64,000 nt of DNA, from assembly GCF_028561565.1 (NCBI RefSeq), contig NZ_JAQQTE010000022.1:189716-253715 (forward strand), written 5' to 3'. Both the position numbers and the translations under genes were made by a program. The notes below the pieces were generated by a model. That model was not told where the DNA came from. It searched no databases and was given only the letters and a program-made list of their open reading frames with translations. Positions 1-5,587 of the stretch are shown in pieces; position 1 is the first letter of the stretch; the number at the start of each line of letters is the position of its first letter. The DNA comes from Gilvibacter sediminis (GTDB taxonomy: Bacteria > Bacteroidota > Bacteroidia > Flavobacteriales > Flavobacteriaceae).

Positions 1-1
1 G

Positions 2-250
2 GAAGGCTTAAGGCAAAAGGCTACTAAATCCAAGAAACCCATCTTCATCACTGATATAAGGCCAGGCTTTGTGGATACCGACATGGCCAAAGGGGACGGA
101 CAGTTTTGGGTTGCATCTAAAGAAAAAGCGGCTCGTCAAATCTTTGGGATAATAAAAAGGAAAAAGGGCATTGGCTATGTCACCAAACGGTGGTGGATTG
201 TCGCTAAGATATTGCGATTGATTCCGAGTTGGGTTTATAGGAGGATGTGA
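2..250 (+). CDS. short-chain dehydrogenase/reductase, C-terminal part
   Basis: This is the last 82 codons of a gene whose start lies before the window. The frame opens at base 2 and ends with TGA at 248-250. The motif RPGFVDTDMA is the Pro-Gly segment that follows the Rossmann core in classical short-chain dehydrogenases (SDR family), so this is an NAD(P)-dependent oxidoreductase; the substrate cannot be deduced. The Tyr-x-x-x-Lys catalytic motif and the nucleotide-binding glycines would lie upstream and are not visible. The tail is hydrophobic and basic (WWIVAKILRLIPSWVYRRM), as in SDR members that associate with the membrane. The family assignment is fairly secure; the function is open. Confidence 0.75.
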   Translation, partial: EGLRQKATKSKKPIFITDIRPGFVDTDMAKGDGQFWVASKEKAARQIFGIIKRKKGIGYVTKRWWIVAKILRLIPSWVYRRM

Positions 251-285
251 TTATTATTTTTGGCGCCTGCCGCCTTCGACGTCAC

Positions 286-345
286 CGCGCTATCCGTTAT
301 ATCTTTCCGCTGCGCAGAAAGGATGCCACTGCTATCGCTGGCGCG
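286..345. repeat. GC-rich imperfect hairpin in an intergenic gap
   Basis: The gap between the SDR gene and the next ORF (251-416) holds a GC-rich stretch in otherwise AT-rich DNA. Bases 286-306 and 318-345 form an imperfect inverted repeat around a short GC-rich loop that contains the self-complementary CTGCGCAG. It has no good coding frame of its own. From memory, intergenic elements of this general form (GCGCTATCCG... arm, short loop, ...GGATGCCACTGCTATCG arm) recur in flavobacterial genomes as dispersed REP-like sequences. That identification is recollection, not something shown by this window. Confidence 0.45.
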
Positions 346-416
346 GGGGATTTCCACACGAATCGTTCAACCTTGGCTTATCTTTTCGGTATCTTTAATT
401 TGCTTTTTATAACCAC

Positions 417-755
417 ATGAATAATACCAAAATATTAGCTAGAACCTTTTTCGTCTTGAGTCATCTCGGCTTGTTTTTCATGTTTTTATATGAGGACGAA
501 TTACAAGATAATGACTTTCCGTTTTTAGCTGTTTTTTGGGGTTTAGGTATTCTTAGTCTTGGTTTTAATGTCTATTTGGCAGATCAATTGAACATTAATA
601 AATGGGTTTTGATTCTATTCACAATAAGCGGCCTGGTTTGGGCCTTTCCACCAGCGTTAGCCACCTATTTTGGAATTCCTTTTTTGATATGCTATTTTAT
701 TATAGGAATCTTTATTCATAGTAGAGGTAGTAGGAAGATCGAGAGTGATAGCTGA
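417..755 (+). CDS. small integral membrane protein, unknown function
   Basis: This 112-aa protein is mostly hydrophobic. It has four likely membrane spans, at about residues 8-24, 34-53, 62-82 and 86-102, and a charged C-terminal tail (HSRGSRKIESDS). I recognise no family. It starts at ATG 417 after an AT-rich leader that contains TATCTTTA at 392-399, one mismatch from the Bacteroidota -7 element TAnnTTTG. It is followed 20 bp later by another small gene on the same strand. Small four-span proteins of this kind often sit in accessory islands; here it leads a run of orphan small genes next to a tRNA. The ORF is credible from length, composition and position, but no role can be assigned. Confidence 0.6.
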   Translation: MNNTKILARTFFVLSHLGLFFMFLYEDELQDNDFPFLAVFWGLGILSLGFNVYLADQLNINKWVLILFTISGLVWAFPPALATYFGIPFLICYFIIGIFIHSRGSRKIESDS

Positions 756-775
756 GGATTGATATATTAAAGAAT

Positions 776-1051
776 GTGACTGTGGATAAACATAGAACTG
801 AGTACATTATTTCTGGGAGTCACTCAGAAAAGCTTTTTGCTGCTGTAGATTGGTATATTCAAAACAAGCTTGGAGGAGATTTAGTTGAAAGTATTGAAGG
901 TCTTGATCAAAAATATTTGGATTATAGACTTTCTGAAGGCATAATCACTTTACATTGGGAACATTATTTAGGAATATCAGTACATGCTGAATCATCAGAG
1001 GAATTAATAAAGTATTTAGACCAAATTAAGGCTGAGTTTTCGTCTATTTGA
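776..1051 (+). CDS. small soluble protein, possible immunity-type, unknown
   Basis: This 91-aa acidic, soluble protein has a GTG start at 776; a second in-frame GTG lies at 782. There is no signal peptide or membrane span. The order of secondary structure suggests a small alpha/beta protein: a helix around residues 17-33 (KLFAAVDWYIQNKL), beta strands around 50-72 including GIITLHWEHYLGISVHA, and a C-terminal helix. Size, acidity and placement among DUF4274 and Imm33-like genes resemble immunity proteins of polymorphic toxin systems, but that is an inference from context. No toxin gene lies in the window. No family is recognised with confidence. Confidence 0.5.
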   Translation: MTVDKHRTEYIISGSHSEKLFAAVDWYIQNKLGGDLVESIEGLDQKYLDYRLSEGIITLHWEHYLGISVHAESSEELIKYLDQIKAEFSSI

Positions 1052-1180
1052 TTTGAAACAGAAATTTTAGTCTGTGGCTATTATAGGTGTATAACTTGAA
1101 TTATAACCAAACAAAGGTTCAGAAATATGATTTGTTCCGAACGCCTGGCTTACAATTTAAAAACTTTTTAAAAAATTAAA

Positions 1181-1657
1181 ATGATTTTACCCCATCGTGC
1201 ACGTTTTATCAAAAAGTACTTTTTTGAGTTTTCCTTTGACGAAAACGATGAAATTGTTGAACCCGATTACGAGAAGTTTAAAACACTAAATTCTGCCGAA
1301 CAGTATTTTTTAGCAACCATTTACAATTGGGATGATGGTGTAGAAGTATTGGAATGGATCGTCAAAAGTGAAATTTGTGATAAAGGAACGGCGGCGAGAA
1401 TATTTTGGTCTGCTGAACCCGATTATTATTTTGATTATACGAATGATACCATTGATGAATGGGGCAAGGAGGTATTTCATTTACTTAAAGCAATTTTAGA
1501 GCGCTTTAAAAACCAAGACTTTGTTTCATCTAAATGGAAATTCATTCCATTAGAAGAAGGATATAAAGTTGATTGGCCAAATGCTAGAGGAGAATGGGAG
1601 CTGCCTTTAGATTTGAAAAATGGTGTTAAGGGTAAAAGGCCGATTGTGATTGGGTGA
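1181..1657 (+). CDS. DUF4274 domain protein
   Basis: This 158-aa soluble protein carries, at about residues 40-85, the pattern YNWDDGVEVLEWIVKS, then ICDKGTAARIFWSAEPDYY. I recognise this as the DUF4274 signature (a Tyr-Asn-Trp-Asp-Asp start, Cys-Asp-x-Gly-Thr-Ala, then Phe-Trp and Pro-Asp-Tyr-Tyr). The molecular function of the family is unknown. Members often occur beside toxin and immunity genes, which fits the neighbours here. The N-terminus is acidic with aromatic residues (FFEFSFDENDE); the C-terminus is basic. The start is ATG 1181, after an AT-rich stretch. The stop is 3 bp before the next ATG (1661), so the two are probably co-transcribed. Confidence 0.65.
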   Translation: MILPHRARFIKKYFFEFSFDENDEIVEPDYEKFKTLNSAEQYFLATIYNWDDGVEVLEWIVKSEICDKGTAARIFWSAEPDYYFDYTNDTIDEWGKEVFHLLKAILERFKNQDFVSSKWKFIPLEEGYKVDWPNARGEWELPLDLKNGVKGKRPIVIG

Positions 1658-1660
1658 ATT

Positions 1661-1945
1661 ATGGAAGCTGATTCTAAATTAAAGTTAGGTATTGCTCTTG
1701 AAACTCTTGGTAAAGAACCAATCAATGGACTGAGACATATGCCAGAAAACCAAACTAATGGTTGGTACATATGGTGTGGAACCGAGTTTTCAGAGGCAGA
1801 AGACTTTTTCAAACCACTTCATGTTGAACACTTAAAGGAAGTATTACCTAGTGTTTTAAAATTCTTAGATCTTGCTCCTGGACATAGATTCCTAATCGAC
1901 AATAACGGATATGAAGATGTTTGGTTTGACGAGAACTTAATTTAA
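1661..1945 (+). CDS. Imm33-like (DUF2185) immunity-type protein
   Basis: This 94-aa acidic protein has the layout [13 protein letters not shown], then [11 protein letters not shown], then [20 protein letters not shown] recognise this as the Imm33/DUF2185 pattern of small proteins linked to polymorphic toxins. The aromatic residues and the final EDVWFD block are the most characteristic parts. Known members are thought to neutralise a cognate toxin; here no toxin or Rhs/T9SS toxin carrier is adjacent, so this would be an orphan immunity gene. It starts 3 bp after the DUF4274 stop. The family call is from memory of the motif, not from a search, so moderate confidence is appropriate. Confidence 0.55.
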   Translation: MEADSKLKLGIALETLGKEPINGLRHMPENQTNGWYIWCGTEFSEAEDFFKPLHVEHLKEVLPSVLKFLDLAPGHRFLIDNNGYEDVWFDENLI

Positions 1946-1996
1946 AGTGGGTGACCAGAGATTTTACGAATTGAACCAACTATTGAAGTAAATATG

Positions 1997-2083
1997 GCAA
2001 CAAACAAAAGGATTACTCGCTCTTCGGCCTCCGTAGCCTTCGGCGAAGGAGGCACGCTCGTGATCCTCGTTTTGGTTTGTTGC
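1997..2083 (-). repeat. GCAACAAAC-capped hairpin downstream of tRNA-Pro(GGG)
   Basis: This 87-nt inverted repeat begins with GCAACAAAC (1997-2005) and ends with GTTTGTTGC (2075-2083). The arms continue inward with bulges (AAAAGGATTACTCGC against GCTCGTGATCCTCGTTTT). A nested hairpin (CCTTC GGC GAAGG, and GCCTCC against GGAGGC) fills the centre. Read on the minus strand it follows the tRNA-Pro(GGG) 3' hairpin. The same capped hairpin, with a different centre, occurs twice after the other tRNA-Pro at 5021-5077 and 5132-5188. No coding frame explains it. Confidence 0.7.
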
Positions 2084-2084
2084 T

Positions 2085-2147
2085 AAAAGAAAAGACCCGC
2101 AAAGTTTAAGCAAATATACTTGCTACACTTTTTGGGTCTTTTCTTTT
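2085..2147 (-). terminator. long hairpin abutting the tRNA-Pro(GGG) 3' end
   Basis: The arms AAAAGAAAAGACCC (2085-2098) and GGGTCTTTTCTTTT (2134-2147) pair perfectly over 14 bp. Inside is a second hairpin, AGCAA (2109-2113) with TTGCT (2120-2124). On the minus strand it begins one base after the tRNA discriminator and ends in a T-rich run, so it can serve as an intrinsic terminator and perhaps as a 3'-processing signal for the tRNA. Its counterpart at 4958-5020 has different stem bases but the same architecture. Confidence 0.65.
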
Positions 2148-2148
2148 G

Positions 2149-2223
2149 TCGGGATGAGAGGATTCGAACCTCCGATCTCTGGTCCCCCAGACCAGCACTT
2201 TAACCGGACTAAGCTACATCCCG
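2149..2223 (-). tRNA. tRNA-Pro (anticodon GGG)
   Basis: The reverse complement folds as a full cloverleaf. The acceptor stem is CGGGATG with CATCCCG, the anticodon arm is CTGGT-CTGGGGG-ACCAG with anticodon GGG (decoding CCC), and the T arm has GGTTCGAATCC. The discriminator base is A at 2149. The 3' CCA is not encoded and must be added. The gene lies 95 bp after the stop of the minus-strand lipoprotein gene, and I see no clear promoter of its own (only a TTTG about 10 bp upstream), so read-through from that gene is possible. A long hairpin follows at once. Confidence 0.95.
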
Positions 2224-2318
2224 AGTAGCGCGCAAAGGCGCTTGTGTTTCATCTATTGATGGTCAGCGAAATTAGGCAATTTCCCTGAATTGTGTCTTCC
2301 TTTTTTAAGAGAGTGAGC

Positions 2319-3002
2319 TTAGTTTTTGGCTTCCAAGTGTTTGGCCAATTGCTCCACGTATTCCAAAGCAGTTTTCTCCGCGTTTTTAGGATCTATGATC
2401 TTAGAAGTAACTGCTGCAACCAATTGGTCGTTCTCATCCGCAGTTAAGTTAAAGGCCAGGGTTTCTACTACGTAGTCTACACGTGTTCTGGTGGTGGTAG
2501 ATAAAGGAATGTAACCACCAAAGTTCTCGTAATATGGACCGACAGCATATGGTGTGCGGTAGTAACGGTAAAAGCCTCTGTAATAACCAGGGTAATCAAA
2601 GGCTGTACCTGCGTAAACACCATTGGTAGTCGTTTCTACGGTAGTTTGTTTGTCTTTTACCGCAGTGATCACAATGCCGTCATAGCCTTCACTATTCATT
2701 ATAGATCGTACCATTTTCAAGCGTTCTTCACTCATCTCATATTCTGCATGGATCTTTGGGAACTTGGTAAAGCTTTCCGTGGCTTTCATACCGCGTCTGC
2801 GCATCTCATCAGCAAAGGCAGTCTCAAAAGCAATACGCGCATCGGTATTGTTGGTTCTGGCAATGACCAAAATATTCCTTTGTTTAAAGTCATCCACGTT
2901 GTCTTGAGGCGCTTTCCAGGTGTTGATCACATCAATACTTCCGCAGCTTTGTAGCCCTAAGAAAACGAGTAATAATAGCACTAATGGTTTGATAGTCTTC
3001 AT
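2319..3002 (-). CDS. putative outer-membrane lipoprotein, unknown function
   Basis: This 227-aa protein has a classic lipoprotein signal: a basic start (MKTIK), a hydrophobic stretch, then LQSC with Cys20 as the lipidated residue. The mature part opens with IDVINTWKAP and contains a predicted alpha/beta region (about 42-115: NILVIARTNN, DARIAFETAFADEMRRRGMKA, GYDGIVITAV). This recalls lipoproteins that bind or sense small ligands in the periplasm, such as the DUF4136 type, but I would not assign a family. A Tyr/Gly-rich loop (about 140-170) follows. It is probably exported to the inner face of the outer membrane. A candidate promoter lies at 3029-3059; the barrel gene upstream ends 37 bp before it, so both may also be co-transcribed. 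Confidence 0.75.
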   Translation of the reverse strand: MKTIKPLVLLLLVFLGLQSCGSIDVINTWKAPQDNVDDFKQRNILVIARTNNTDARIAFETAFADEMRRRGMKATESFTKFPKIHAEYEMSEERLKMVRSIMNSEGYDGIVITAVKDKQTTVETTTNGVYAGTAFDYPGYYRGFYRYYRTPYAVGPYYENFGGYIPLSTTTRTRVDYVVETLAFNLTADENDQLVAAVTSKIIDPKNAEKTALEYVEQLAKHLEAKN

Positions 3003-3028
3003 GGTTATCTAGTTTGGTTCCTGTGTTG

Positions 3029-3059
3029 CAAAAATAATTCTAAAATGCGTACGATAAAG
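3029..3059 (-). promoter_or_regulatory. candidate promoter for the lipoprotein gene
   Basis: On the minus strand TATTTTTG (3036-3029) fits the Bacteroidota -7 element TAnnTTTG exactly. CTTT stands 19 nt upstream (3059-3056), a partial match to the -33 TTTG. Transcription would begin near 3022, giving a leader of about 20 nt before ATG 3002. It overlaps the end of the upstream barrel gene. Confidence 0.4.
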
Positions 3060-3765
3060 TAATTCCATATCTAAATGAGAGTAAACGGAAGCGCGCCCGT
3101 TCCTCCGTAGTTGAAAATCGAAAGTCGCTGTCTAAAAAGTCAAAGATGGCGTATTCGCTCAAGGTTTCATTTAAATTATCATAGAAGGATTCGGGCAGAT
3201 CTCGAGTGTTCCGGATAGAGTAGTTGTGGTACCCCGTTCCAGGACCAGCAATCAAAAAGTCAATGGCAAATCGTTTGTTGATAGCCCATTTGTAGCCGAC
3301 CATGAGTCCCCAAGAGGTAAGTTTTAGCCGCCCGTCAAACCGAATGTCCAGCGGGGTTCCATCGTCATCAATAAAAATACCATTGATCTCCGAGCTGTAG
3401 TTAGTGTGTTTTAAATAGGCGCCAAAATAGAATCCATCCATTCTATATTGACGCGTCTTTTTAATATAGTAGCGCACTTCTGGAATGATCTTAAAGCCCG
3501 AATAGGTCAAATCATTGGTGGTCAACCTGGAGGTGCGCAATCCCGAGAATCGGATCAATCCTTCTTCGCTCTTTAAACCAAAACCCAGACTGGCCGCCCA
3601 GTGATCTCCCAAACTGCGCTCATAGCGTATTTGCAGTGATCCGTTGATCAGATCACTCAGATTGAGTCCAATCTCATTGCGATAATTAACTTCTGTATCA
3701 GACTCTTGAGCCATACTGGTCCCAAATAATAGAACTGTTAATAGGAGAAGCCAGCTGTTTTTCAT
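3040..3765 (-). CDS. outer-membrane beta-barrel protein (DUF3575-like)
   Basis: This 241-aa protein has a signal peptide (about residues 1-19, ending SMAQ). It then alternates amphipathic strands typical of an 8- to 10-strand outer-membrane barrel: EIGLNLSDLI, LQIRYERSL, WAASLGFGLK, FKIIPEVRYYIKK, FYFGAYLKHTNY, SWGLMVGYKW, FAIDFLIAGPG. It ends in an aromatic residue (GITLSYAF), the usual barrel-insertion signal. The pattern of EIGLNL at the start and PEVRYY in the middle resembles the DUF3575 family. The role is probably structural or sensory in the outer membrane. It precedes the lipoprotein gene on the same strand by 37 bp and may form an operon with it. Confidence 0.75.
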   Translation of the reverse strand: MKNSWLLLLTVLLFGTSMAQESDTEVNYRNEIGLNLSDLINGSLQIRYERSLGDHWAASLGFGLKSEEGLIRFSGLRTSRLTTNDLTYSGFKIIPEVRYYIKKTRQYRMDGFYFGAYLKHTNYSSEINGIFIDDDGTPLDIRFDGRLKLTSWGLMVGYKWAINKRFAIDFLIAGPGTGYHNYSIRNTRDLPESFYDNLNETLSEYAIFDFLDSDFRFSTTEERARFRLLSFRYGITLSYAF

Positions 3766-3852
3766 CTGCGTTTAGGTTGGATTAATTGCGTTAGTAGTCT
3801 TAAATGTACGGGAATTCCTTGTAATTTTATAAAGCGATTTAAGCAAGCCTTT

Positions 3853-4014
3853 ATGCGTAAAAAACACTGTGAAATCTGTTCTAAAGACTTTGACACTATG
3901 TACCGAGTCCAATACAAACAACCCAAAGCTTGGGTGTTTTTATGTGAAAGCTGTTTGCTAAAAGTGAAGAAAGATAATCCGCTCTATAAATACGGCGGTA
4001 CGTGGAAGCGATAG
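3853..4014 (+). CDS. 53-aa protein with two CxxC zinc-binding pairs
   Basis: A short ORF from ATG 3853 to TAG 4012-4014 encodes 53 residues. It begins MRKKHCEICSKDFDTMYRVQ and has Cys-Glu-Ile-Cys near the N-terminus and Cys-Glu-Ser-Cys at about residue 31. The two CxxC pairs 22 residues apart are the layout of a small zinc ribbon. It is very basic and ends YKYGGTWKR. Such proteins may bind nucleic acid or act as small chaperone-like accessory proteins; no specific role can be claimed. It lies 22 bp upstream of the PhzF-like gene on the same strand, so they may be co-transcribed. The conserved-looking metal motif makes it unlikely to be a chance ORF. Confidence 0.7.
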   Translation: MRKKHCEICSKDFDTMYRVQYKQPKAWVFLCESCLLKVKKDNPLYKYGGTWKR

Positions 4015-4036
4015 TTCAATCCATATTACTCAATTC

Positions 4037-4819
4037 ATGGAGTTAAATATATTTCAAATAGATGCCTTTACAGATCAGGTTTTTGGTGGCAACCCTGCAG
4101 CGGTCGTTCCCTTAAAGGAATGGCTGGATGAAAAGACTATGCTCAAAATTGCCCAGGAGAATAATCTGGCAGAAACGGCTTATTTCGTGCAACGTGAAGA
4201 TCATTTTGAAATTCGCTGGTTTATGCCGCATGCCGAGATTGACCTCTGCGGTCACGCTACATTGGCATCGGCCTTTGTGATCTTTCAGTTCATTGATCCT
4301 TCTTTGGATGTAGTTCAATTTAATTCACAGAGTGGTCCTTTAAGTGCAAAGCGTTTAGCCAATGGGAGTATTCAATTGGATTTTCCAACTCGTAAACCTG
4401 AGCCTATTACCATTCCGCAGGAAGTTTTTGAGTCCTTCAATCACAAACCCTTAGAAGCACATGCCAGTCGTGATTTGATTTTACTGTTTGAATCTGAAGA
4501 TCAAATCCGAAGTATTGAATATGAGCTTAACAGTTTAAAGCATTTACCGTATTTAGGTATAGTTCCCACGGCCAAAGGAGATTCCGTAGATTTTGTTTCT
4601 CGGGTATTTGATGCTGTGGCCAGCATGCCGGAGGATCCTGTTACGGGATCAACCCACGCCAGTTTAATTCCTTTTTGGAGCGAGAGACTCGGAAAAAAGA
4701 CCCTTTTGGCGCATCAATTATCAGAACGTGGAGGCGTGTTGTACTGCGAGCATAAAGGAGATCGCGTGCACATTGCAGGACATGCAGTATTGTATTTAAA
4801 AGGAAAGATCTTCATCTGA
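4037..4819 (+). CDS. PhzF family isomerase/epimerase-like protein
   Basis: This 260-aa protein has the full PhzF fold signature. DAFTDQVFGGNPAAVVPL stands at residues 9-26. NNLAETAYF follows, with Glu46 at the position of the catalytic acid of PhzF. GHATLAS is at about 76, and DPVTGSTHASL near the C-terminus is the second-domain equivalent that closes the active site. The family includes phenazine isomerase and many uncharacterised epimerase-like enzymes; the substrate here is unknown and no phenazine genes are nearby. Length is normal for the family. It is cytosolic, with no signal. The start is ATG 4037, and a tRNA-Pro promoter follows the stop within 25 bp. Confidence 0.85.
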   Translation: MELNIFQIDAFTDQVFGGNPAAVVPLKEWLDEKTMLKIAQENNLAETAYFVQREDHFEIRWFMPHAEIDLCGHATLASAFVIFQFIDPSLDVVQFNSQSGPLSAKRLANGSIQLDFPTRKPEPITIPQEVFESFNHKPLEAHASRDLILLFESEDQIRSIEYELNSLKHLPYLGIVPTAKGDSVDFVSRVFDAVASMPEDPVTGSTHASLIPFWSERLGKKTLLAHQLSERGGVLYCEHKGDRVHIAGHAVLYLKGKIFI

Positions 4820-4839
4820 TTTCTTTTTTGCCATTACCC

Positions 4840-4870
4840 CTTGCCACAATTAAGAATTTGAATAAATTTG
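4840..4870 (+). promoter_or_regulatory. promoter of tRNA-Pro(TGG)
   Basis: CTTG (4840-4843) is followed after exactly 19 nt by TAAATTTG (4863-4870), a complete match to the Bacteroidota -7 element TAnnTTTG with a near match at -33. Initiation about 7 nt downstream places the start near 4877, five bases before the mature tRNA. Confidence 0.7.
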
Positions 4871-4881
4871 CATTCCTCTTA

Positions 4882-4956
4882 CGGGGTGTAGCGTAGCCCG
4901 GTTATCGCGCCTGCTTTGGGAGCAGGAGGTCGCAGGTTCGAATCCTGCCACCCCGA
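4882..4956 (+). tRNA. tRNA-Pro (anticodon TGG)
   Basis: The cloverleaf is complete. The acceptor is CGGGGTG with CACCCCG, the anticodon arm is CCTGC-TTTGGGA-GCAGG with anticodon TGG, and the T arm has GGTTCGAATCC. The discriminator is A4956 and CCA is not encoded. TGG reads most proline codons. It has its own promoter and is followed by a hairpin array. A long minus-strand ORF over this locus, ending RIRTCDLLLPKQAR, is the well-known spurious antisense translation of a tRNA-Pro and is not a gene. Confidence 0.95.
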
Positions 4957-4957
4957 C

Positions 4958-5020
4958 AAAAGAAAAAGCCTGAAAAGTGTAGAGAATTTATTCTCTTAAA
5001 CTTTGAAGGCTTTTTCTTTT
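4958..5020 (+). terminator. long hairpin abutting the tRNA-Pro(TGG) 3' end
   Basis: AAAAGAAAAAGCC (4958-4970) pairs perfectly with GGCTTTTTCTTTT (5008-5020). An inner hairpin is formed by AGAGAA (4981-4986), the loop TTTA and TTCTCT (4991-4996). It starts one base after the tRNA, and the T-rich 3' arm suits intrinsic termination. It corresponds to 2085-2147 near the other tRNA-Pro. The bases of both stems differ between the two copies but pairing is kept. Confidence 0.65.
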
Positions 5021-5189
5021 GCAACAAACTAAAACCAGGATCACGAGCCGCAGGCGAGTAATCCTTTTGTTTGTTGCTGTCTTTACACGAACCACAGTTT
5101 ATTCTCTTAAACTTTGAAGGCTTTTTCTTTTGCAACAAACTAAAACCAGGATCACGAGCCGCAGGCGAGTAATCCTTTTGTTTGTTGCT
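4987..5189 (+). repeat. two perfect 92-bp direct repeats, each with a capped hairpin
   Basis: Bases 4987-5078 recur without a change at 5098-5189 (period 111 bp). Each copy contains the 3' half of the long tRNA hairpin and then a complete GCAACAAAC ... GTTTGTTGC hairpin (5021-5077 and 5132-5188). The second copy lacks the first arm of the long hairpin, so it cannot form the terminator. Perfect identity suggests a recent tandem duplication. There is no plausible coding frame. Confidence 0.8.
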
Positions 5190-5229
5190 TTTATTTACGA
5201 CTTTACTATACCGATCAAGTTCAACAGTG

Positions 5230-5414
5230 CCTTCCGCTTTCGCGGCTAACTCCTTCAAACATCCACTGGATGTTTGGTTTTGCGAGGCAAAACAACACTC
5301 GTTAATGTTTGTTGCAGTCGGTCGCAGGTCCTTCCCCTTCGGGGATGCCTCCATCAAATGTCCACCGGACATTTGGTTTTGCGAGGCAAAACAACACTCG
5401 TTAATGTTTGTTGC
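5230..5414 (+). repeat. two related ~85-bp three-hairpin units with compensatory changes
   Basis: Units at about 5230-5315 and 5330-5414 share the same order. First is a small hairpin (CCGC/GCGG in the first, CCCC/GGGG in the second). Second is an 8-bp stem with a 3-nt loop (AAACATCC/GGATGTTT at 5257-5275, AAATGTCC/GGACATTT at 5356-5374). Third is an identical hairpin, GTTTTGC-GAG-GCAAAAC. Last is a closing GTTTGTTGC. Differences within the stems are paired on both sides, which argues that the folded form is maintained. With the neighbouring copies this fills most of the 631-bp gene-free gap 4957-5587. Confidence 0.75.
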
Positions 5415-5426
5415 TTTCTTAATACG

Positions 5427-5515
5427 AACCAAAGTTTATTCTCTTAAACTTTGAAGGCTTTCTCTAGCAACATCCCCAAATCAGGATCATTTGCGAAGCA
5501 AAAAGAATCCTTCAA
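5427..5515 (+). repeat. degenerate further copy of the tRNA-tail repeat
   Basis: Bases 5427-5466 repeat the segment at 5089-5129 (GAACCA, TTTATTCTCTTAAACTTTG and the run that follows) with a few changes. The hairpin that follows is decayed: AGCAACA, then AGGATCA, TTTGC-GAA-GCAAA and GAATCCTT. It looks like an older copy of the unit at 5098-5189. Nothing else is recognisable up to the terminator at 5541. Confidence 0.55.
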
Positions 5516-5540
5516 AATTTACCTTTACCAAGCGATGACA

Positions 5541-5567
5541 ACAAAAAAAAGCGCCCGAAGGCGCTTT
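5541..5567 (-). terminator. intrinsic terminator of the sigma/HEAT/DUF4097 operon
   Basis: AAAGCGCC (5548-5555), the loop CGAA and GGCGCTTT (5560-5567) form a strong hairpin. The A run at 5543-5550 reads as a T run on the minus strand, 20 bp after the stop of the operon's last gene. Confidence 0.8.
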
Positions 5568-5587
5568 AAATTTTTCTTTCCCAAAGC

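Noticed and set aside
4902-5432. 176-aa minus-strand ORF ending RIRTCDLLLPKQAR over tRNA-Pro and the repeats
   Set aside because: It is the antisense translation of a tRNA-Pro gene and of direct repeats, a known annotation artefact; the internal repetition mirrors the DNA repeat.
5182-5454. 90-aa plus-strand ORF in the hairpin array
   Set aside because: It reads through structured repeats, has duplicated segments because the DNA is duplicated, and lacks any protein-like pattern.
4957-5587. CRISPR array or toxin-antitoxin locus in the repeat region
   Set aside because: Repeat length, period and imperfect order do not fit CRISPR, there are no unique spacers of constant size, no cas genes and no credible small ORFs.
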